From Strongylocentrotus purpuratus (Eukaryota; Echinodermata; Echinoidea; Camarodonta; Strongylocentrotidae): 64,000 nt of DNA. The notes under the pieces were generated by a model that saw only the letters and a program-made list of their open reading frames with translations, had not been told where the DNA came from and searched no databases. The stretch covers positions 651,501 through 715,500 of the forward strand of contig NW_022145554.1 in assembly GCF_000002235.5 (NCBI RefSeq), given 5' to 3'. Positions 56,206 to 64,000 of the stretch are shown piece after piece. The translations under genes were made by a program, and so were the position numbers. Each line of letters begins with the position of its first letter. Position 1 is the stretch's first letter.

Positions 56206-57644
56206 AATAATACTTAGCAATTCCTTATTAAAAGCTTGCCCTTGCATATTGACATACATACGATATATGACGATGCAAACAGAAGCTTAAAATTGCAATG
56301 GCCATACATATTTTGGAGCCTACAAAGCAAGCACCAAATCGAATAATAAGATCAGCAAAAGTAAGTGAAAAGGTTTTTTTGGTTGAAGGGGGAAGATGTA
56401 TGAAGGCTACAGATATCCAAGGAATCAGTGATGGGCTACGTATCATAGTCCTATCCCTTAATTCATAACTAAGTAGACTTGAATACCCTCAATTAATTAT
56501 CTGGCCTTCTAATAATTGCATATGTAAACTCTGAGTATCATAATATATACATGTGCAAATCTATTCCTTGATACTGCTAAAAGTTAATACAAACTCATTA
56601 ACTTTTCCATAATACAATAATTGCCTTTGCATATTGTGATGTAAAAGCCCTTTCAGCAATTCAAAATCTTTGCAGACGTATCTATTGATACATGACATCC
56701 AAGTGAGATAAATTTCAGATAAATATATCTACCATAAACACAATGAACATGGCTACATATAATGCCACCCGTATATATATAGTTTTGCACCAAATCTTTG
56801 GATTCAATATCGCAAAAATGTCATAAACATCATTACTCTTTTTGAATATATTAACCTGGAATGGAAAAAAAAGATTGCTATTTGCAAATAAGCATTTCGT
56901 GTGAAATCGTTCATGTCGATTCAAACCTGAAATAAAACTCAATTCATCGTTGTTTTAAATTGTGCATGCCTTTCAGTAAATCAGCTGAAAATCTGTAATC
57001 GGGACAATACGAACCAACATTGGTTTATCGGATTGTCTGTTAAGGCCAGAAGGACATTAACTCTGTGTATAAATGATATGAGTCAATATCGCTCTGGCAC
57101 AACATTCTAAATTATTCATAAGTTTTACCTGCAAACTGACTTCATTCGTTTTGTTCGTTTAACATATATTGGAATGAAAAAAAGAAATTACAATGATTCG
57201 GTGAAAGTAAAAGCGATTGCACAAACTGTGGGTATATAAACACCTTTGTGCCAAGCATAACACAATTACACAATGTGCATCAAACATGACTGCAAAGTTT
57301 GGCACAAGTAACATGACAAATATATCTCTTGTTGCTTCTACTTAATTAAACAAAATTAAAAATACTATAAAAGTTATTGACACTGGCAACCACAAGTATC
57401 TTTTGGTGGGGTGAAACACATACTGCACTTTGAATACTGATAATGCAGAATTAACAATTATGTATTGACATCTCTAACTTTTACGTTTACGGAGCACAAA
57501 ACTACATTGCCAAATGTGTGTGTCTAGTTTTTCAATACCAGTGACAGCTCGATTACTATCTATTGTTTTGTTTACTGCCTTTCTTTAAAGGTAGTCAAAA
57601 CAACGTAGGTCTACTGTAATATAAAAATGAACAACACTACTTGG

Positions 57645-57865
57645 CAAGACATTAATCTACATTTGCCACACTTGACCCAGGTGAGGTAAATGGGTACCGG
57701 GTAGGGTTATTCCTTGAAATGCACTGTGCGCTGATAACGGCTGCCAGAGCTAAATCTAGGGTAATAATTTCCAAAGCTCTTTGGAAGCGCATAGGGACGT
57801 CATGTATTGTGACATGCGCTATACAAGAATTGAATATTATTATTATTACACAAGATACATGCATA
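57645..57865 (+). mobile_element. SINE fragment downstream of the CCDC142 homologue
   Basis: Contains GGCAAGACATTAATCTAC, TGACCCAGG, GGGTACCGGGTAGG and the tail GCGCTATACAAG followed by (ATT)n. Diverged. Confidence 0.55.
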
Positions 57866-58726
57866 TTTAACGCACAAGCATTACCAGCCAAACAACTGCA
57901 GGTAGATTTGCAAAACTGAACTTGCATGGGACACTGCCCCCCCCCCTCCCCCCAAAAGGGTCCTACATGGAATTAATCATCATTTACTGGCATCATACCA
58001 AAATTATAATAATTTTTATCTTTTATTTCAACACCTATGACATATTCTGTTGAAAAAGAAAATTAAAAATCAAATGCACTTCAAAGGTTTTTACTCAACC
58101 ATCCTACACACTATTACATTAACTTAGCTGCATGTACTTGTATACCATACATCCTGAAAAACAGAACACTTACTAGGACCTTGGTACAGTCTGGATAAAT
58201 CAATACAGTTCATTTCAACATGAACGATACGACAAATGAAACCATTTCAGCCTTCCGAACAGAAAAAGCCACCAACTCGGCCAATTTACTGCAATCGTAC
58301 TCCGCAGTAATCATTAAAACTAAAGGAAGCTTGTCTGTTTCCTATAATCTATTTTACTTGGAATGGTCGTACAATATGAAACGTGAGACCTGCTCACTAA
58401 CATCAACTTACGCACTGCTCTGTACTCTCGTGACTTCTAAGGTACACGTGTATGTGACCATATAACCATACACAATGCAATCACCATGACACTTCAGACT
58501 TCACATCAATCATGGAATCAGGAAAGCTGCTTTTAAATAGACAAAAATAGGGGATATGCAACAAGCATTGTGCAAAAGGGGTTCATAATATTTCAGTTGG
58601 GAGGGGAACAAGAGGGATGCCCCCTCCCCCAAGTTACTTAAGGAACAGTAATGTATATATACACAAGGCTATTCAGGTGACAATTTGGTGGCTGACATGC
58701 ATCAAAGCCTGTCCCTCGAATAACCT

Positions 58727-61700
58727 TCAGCTTTCCATACCCGCTGGTGAGTTTAAACAGCTGAATGGACTCTTCCACTTGTTCCCTGTGTGCACCCGTA
58801 GACTCAACCATTCCTTTCGATGGGGGATGTTGTAGGTCTCGTCGTCGATGCCGTCCACGGAGTCGGTGACGTAGCCCCGGTCCGAGCCCGCCATGGCGTC
58901 GCTGCTGTCCCCACCCAGGGGAAGGGTGTTGGGGTGGGGAGGGGGTACCAGGTTCTGTACGGTGAGGGGGGAGTCGGACATGCTGCCAAAGCTACCCCGC
59001 CGGGATCCCGTGCTCTGAGCTGTGCTGGTGCTGTACTCCGAGTCTGTATTGATGAGAAGATTGAGGTGGGGTGGATGTTAAGAAAATCAAGTTCTACCTT
59101 CCTTGTGAATCATAATAATATTGGGCTCTCATATATCACTCATGTTTACCAAGCAAGCTCAGCCTTGTCTGCGGTATCAACTAAACCTTGTTCAGATATA
59201 AAGCGATTAACCAAGCCGCTTTTTTTTTATGACGACGAATGTTTCATAAACTTCACATATCTGTATCTGACAATAAAGAACTCATTAATACAAATACGTG
59301 TAGGACCTTTGTTGCTCACAGATGCCATTCATTTCCATGTATAACAAAATGCTACGGTTGACCTCTTTAAATCTGAAAGAGCCTTTAGTTGTATGAGACA
59401 TGCTCTGGTGAGAATTATTTGGTGGTCAATGTCCAGCACTAACTGAATTCCCAACCCTGGATCAAATACTATACCTAAACCTGAGAACTGCTTTAACAAT
59501 GATAAAAACATGAGTTTAGTCAATATAAATGTGTAACAACCCATGCTCTCTAACGACATAAGTGGGTCTTCAAAAGTTTCTAGAACTTGTCCAAAATTGA
59601 TGGATACTCCAGGACCTAGTTCAGAATCTGGCCTATTTAATTTTTATCTCCACCACACCAAAGCTGCCTCCCCCTATTACTTGCTACCAGCCGATGATGG
59701 CGTGATCATTAAATTAGGACGCACGGCTGGGCTGGTGAGCAGAATTATGAGTTCGTTGATAACGCCATCTTCGGCGGCTTGAACCAAGTGTGTAGGGAAT
59801 ATAAAAACCGGCCAGATTCTGGACTATCCAGGACCTTGTACACTTACTGATTTCTTCTTTCGATGAAGCACTGGCCATCGCTGTGCGTCTAAGAGGCTGC
59901 TGCTTTAGAAGGAGTATGGCGCCCTCAAAGTTACGTATCGCATCGAGAGACAGGACGCTCTGTTTGCTCTCTGGATCTAGCTTACTGGCCTCTGAAGACA
60001 ACCACTGACGGACGTAGCTGAAGTCTTGTTCTAGCTGATGAGCCCCATGCACACTGTCGAGTAATAAATTGATGGAAAAATTTATTGCATGGAATTGACC
60101 ATTTCAAAAAGATTTCTTAACATTTATAATACTATGATTCTACACACGAACATTGATCTCTTATTTGCTCCTATTCCGGAATTCAAACTTATTTATGGCT
60201 TTATACAACGGTTCATTTATAGATGCTGCCTACGTCATTGATTAGAGAGACCATAAATTCATACAACCAAGCTCAATGCAGTTGTGCTATTATACATAGT
60301 TAGCCAAGGACTAGCTCAGCAAGATTTTGGTACCATATGATATAGCCTTTGCCCTACATTGTAAATTTCACATTCTTTCTTTTTTTAGAAAGTTAACCCA
60401 TGTAACCTACATTCACATTTCCTGACTTGTATATTTTGGTCTTGCTATTTCCGGACTTGTGTTTGTTTCGATCTTGGTATTTCCTGTGTGTAATCTACAA
60501 TGTGCCAATCACAGGAAATGGTAGTCACGACCCCTGTGAACTCTTCTTTGAACAGCATATAAGTTTGTAAAACAGCTACAGGGGCACCTAATCTGTCCAG
60601 TTGCATGATTCTAAAATTTCAGTTTGGACATCATGTGCTGAGAGTCAGATCAAAGTACAAAGAGAAAACATCCTTTTTGCAGATGATACACTTCTTGCCC
60701 CATTTCAGAACCTTCTACATGTATGTATTTCTCAATAGGCTATTCAGTAGCAGAGGATAGATATCACAGTGATCTATTGCCCCCTTCCATCCAATTTCCC
60801 CCTCACCCTCGCCCTCTTTCTCGCAGTACTGCTACTTCCTATACCTGAACTTTGTTTTTTCTTTCAAGATGAATGTCACCCAGCTCCCTAGCATTGCCTG
60901 AACAGCGATGAACATCACAGTGATCTAATGCCCCCTCCATCCAATCTCCCTCCTTCTCCCCCATCTTGACCAACCCCCCCCCCCCCCCCCCCCCCCTCCC
61001 CTCTCCCCTTCACCCTCGACCTCTTTCTCTCAGACTTGCTCATTCATCTATACCTGAACTTTGGTTTCTCTTTCAAGATGAATGTCATCCAGCTCTCCAG
61101 CATGGTCTGAACAGCGATGGACATGATGGTGATCTGAGCTGTCGTCTTTAGCTTGGTCACACCCTCAGCGATCGGCACTAGGAGATTGTCTACGATGCTG
61201 GCAGCGTAGGTATTATGGATGCTCGGTAATTCTATTATGGGATGTAAAAGAGTAATGTCAGTCAAACCTGGCAATAGCGAACGCCCAAGGGAAACACAGA
61301 AAGTGGTCTTTGTAGACAGGTGGTCTTTGTAGACAGGTTCCTTAAGTGCTTGTTTCAATGAGAAACCATTTTCAAGGGAAACAAGAAATGTGGTCTTTGC
61401 AGGTTTGACTGTATCAGTGACGGATACAAATTCAAAGAAACGGATATCTTTTGGATATGATACTATCATCAATTGAATCTAATGCTGTGGCCGCTTAGTT
61501 TGCCGGTACAAACCCCTTTCATTCACTGTGCGTCATAGTGTCTGCATTGTATGCCATGCCAATTCTATAGATTTTTTTTTATAGAATTCTATAGAAGTAT
61601 TTTTGTAAAGAATTCTATAGATTTTTTAAATAGAATTCTATAGAAGTATTTTTTTAAAGAATTCTATAGACCATTTTTCACCAGTTGAAAACCAGTTCAT

Positions 61701-63817
61701 TATTCAGTAGCGACCAGCAATCAATTGATAATTAATCAATATTGCATGGCATACATATAATGTCTCATTTTCTCACCACCTTCTTATCCAAAAGTGTTTC
61801 TATCTCTACAATATTCTTACCATCGGTAGTCTTCTTCCGCCAGACCTTTCCCATCGGCATAGCCTTAGGCCAAAACTCGTCACTGATCTTCAAGCAATCT
61901 CTACAGAACTGCCTGCTACAGTGACTAGACAAACCCTGCAAGGAAGAACATTGTAATCCAACTTTAATATCCAACTGAATGTTTCAGAATTTTTTGTTAA
62001 AGGTATAGACAAGTTTTCACAATGCAATTAAATGACCAGAACTGGTCTATACCTTAAAGTCTAATTTATATTCAGCATGTATTTGTATGTTGAGGTGTTG
62101 AATGAAAAACTACAGAATAAAAAATGGAGGAGGGAAAACCCCAACCATGCATTTAATGTACAGGCCTCTGAAGGTTAATCTATACAATTACATGGTTGTC
62201 TGCAGAGAGCAAGATTATTATAATGATAAGAGTTTTAAAGCGCCATTCTAAATGCTCAGACAATTTATAAAGAGATAACAGAGAATGTTTAGTGCTAGTT
62301 AAGGACAAATATTTTGAGCTTTCTCATTCATCATCTTCCCATATGTGTGAAAGAATATCATATTATTATACAGTGTTACATAAGAAGGGTTGCTCATGAA
62401 AAATGCCCTATACTTAAAACATGACAGGGCAAAATTCAAACTTTGAAGCCCAGCATTGGACACATATTCCCATTTGTGTACATCCGGTTCTGTATGCAGT
62501 TCTTTTCACTGTATGGGATTTCCAACAAGACTGACTGGCACCTTATTGTTATTAATAATATTATTATGATTTCAAAACCTCACAAAATAAAAATTAATAC
62601 AAGTTACTTCCATTACAGTTGAGTTTCCTATCAACCATTCATCAAATTGATAAAATATTAATTTCAAATAGTGTTGATACCAAATGCAAAGTTATGACCT
62701 TTTATGTCATTTACAAACACATGTAAAATAAAATATTTCATAAAGTTGATAAAAGGTTGATAGGAAAATCAAATGCTGGAGAGACTGTCATATAAGTTAA
62801 AATATCATATCCTTCATTTGTATTTTCTTATTAAAATGTCTATAATTTTTTTTCTTCAAAATTTAAATTCTCTGTAAAAGTAATTCCATAACACTCGGAA
62901 TCGCCCTAATACAACTTGATCTGTAAATTGATGCCTTACTTGCAGTCTGCTAAGTTCAGTATTGAGTCTATGATGCAGAGACTCCATGTGTGAGTTGAAG
63001 TTAGCGACCGCAATCTGAGGTTGCTGACGCCGGGGGCTTACAGGCCCCTGTGTTGTGGAGAGCACAGAACGTAACGCTGGAAGGAGTTTCAGCGTGGCCA
63101 TGGCATGGTCGTTCACGACCTGAGAGGAAAAAATATCATGACAGTCGTCATTTTAGCTGCTCGAAACCAGGTCCAAGCTGAATATACCAGTTGGATGTCA
63201 GATGCTCCTGTGACAATTGCTTTATGTCTATTTTCAATACTAACTAAATTCTCCATTCCAAACCTAGATGCTTCACCCTAATCCTGACCTAAAAACTGAT
63301 TGCAACCCTAACCCAAACCTTGACAAAAAAATAAAGACTGAAGAAAATGTAGCTAAAGCAAATATCTGGTACCAAATTGATGCCCACTTCTTTAACATTA
63401 TATAACAAATATTCCATAGTGTAGCATGCAATAGCAACAGATCATGAATACAAGGCAAATTATGCCGATAAATACACTGCTATCCTTTAAATTGTATCCC
63501 TAAAATAATAGATAAAATAAATATATAAAAATAACAATAATAATAATAATTATAATAATAAAATAATAATAACAAGTGGAAAAAGGAAACCCCCTACATG
63601 ACAGTACATTTAAAACTCACCCTTAGATCCCCATATGATATGAGCAAGAATGGGCCCACCGTCCAGTTAGCAAGGAAGTCCTGGCTCTTGAACTGGCACC
63701 ACTGGGCAGCGGTTCCTAGACTGACCGCTAGTCTGGTCAGAGCCTGGACCACCCCAGCCTGGCAGTAGGAGACCTGGGCTTGCGCTCCATGGATCAGGAA
63801 GTTCAGACCATTCTTGC
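58727..63817 (-). CDS. CCDC142: CCDC142 homologue, C-terminal half (partial; continues beyond the right edge)
   Basis: Homologue of coiled-coil domain-containing protein 142, conserved in animals and of unknown biochemical role. Six exons (- strand): 63817-63621, 63119-62940, 61935-61821, 61231-61054, 60053-59848, 59043-58727; 396 residues plus TGA, phases 2-0-0-1-2-1 consistent. Recognisable blocks in order: QWCQFKSQDFLANW; CLKISDEFWPKAMPMGKVWR; NTYAASIVDNLLVPI; MLESWMTFIL; QLEQDFSYVRQWL; LSLDAIRNFEGAILLLKQQP; and the C-terminal WLSLRVHTGNKW with PFSCLNSP. These match, in order, the C-terminal half of mammalian CCDC142. A Ser/Asp/Gly-rich, likely disordered linker in the last exon separates the helical part from the final WLSLR block. 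The upstream exon is not in the window (exon 63817 needs a preceding phase-1 exon). A possible AATAAA lies on the - strand at about 58022-58027. Confidence 0.85.
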
Positions 63818-64000
63818 CTGGAAAGATGAAGATTGCAAAGAGAAAAGACAAAGGAGAATTAGTATTTCACACATCCAAAAGGAATGCATAGTTCTGTGTT
63901 TTTATATTTGTTAATGAGAAAATTCTTCAAAGCAGAAAATGTACATGGTACATACAACATGTATATCCCCCAAAAAGCTCACAGCTAAATTGTGTTGAGA

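Larger units (their letters stand above)
52030..57640. other. Gene-free AT-rich stretch
   Basis: Apart from the GGAGGCAT repeat (55405-56205), a GAGACAGA-rich run at about 52796-52866 and an inverted repeat at about 53005-53157 (CCGAATTCACAAAGGAGGTTTGT and its complement), nothing was recognised. Short open frames here have no domain or splice-consistent neighbours. Confidence 0.6.

Noticed and set aside
58820..59344. 174-codon open frame on the + strand
   Set aside because: Antisense to the last CCDC142 exon; its length reflects the GC-rich codon pattern of the real exon.

Overview
The window is eukaryotic, intron-rich, AT-rich and heavily loaded with repeats. It looks like nuclear DNA of a marine invertebrate, most likely a non-vertebrate deuterostome such as an echinoderm, hemichordate or lancelet. 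That reading rests on tandem CYP2-type P450s, RDH8-like SDRs, a CCDC142 homologue, abundant short TIR elements, tRNA-derived SINEs and a CR1-like LINE. The species cannot be fixed from the sequence alone. No bacterial, viral or organellar genes were seen, and no CRISPR.

Left third (1-19490, + strand): two tandem, apparently intact cytochrome P450 genes of the CYP2 clan, each with six exons, at 203-8038 (530 aa) and 12942-19425 (526 aa). All exon-intron junctions could be placed by hand with consistent phases. The duplicated unit covers about 1-8105 and about 12740-19490. The 4.6 kb between the units is almost all repeats, including a ~1.5 kb TIR-bounded composite element.

Middle (about 20400-52000, - strand): three tandem, apparently intact six-exon SDR genes of the retinol dehydrogenase 8 / 17beta-HSD1 type, at 21960-28026, 32578-40496 and 44165-50542. 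Each encodes 350 aa. In all three, exon 1 (137 nt) encodes an Arg/Ser/Ala/Leu-rich, acid-free N-terminus that looks like a mitochondrial presequence, followed by an in-frame second Met just before the SDR domain. The copies differ mainly by transposon insertions in introns, including a 5'-truncated LINE in intron 2 of copy B, so the paralogues supply empty sites for one another.

Right part (52000-64000): about 5.6 kb of AT-rich DNA with only repeats, then the 3' half of a CCDC142 homologue on the - strand (58727-63817; six exons, 396 aa visible; the 5' part lies beyond the right edge).

P450 and SDR enzymes both act on lipophilic substrates such as retinoids and steroids, so the two clusters may be a local oxidoreductase neighbourhood, but shared function is inference. 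The most notable points are the predicted mitochondrial presequence on RDH8-like SDRs, a dispersed repeat carrying perfect nuclear-receptor half-site arrays, several short TIR families with paralogous empty sites, and three unusual minisatellite-like arrays.
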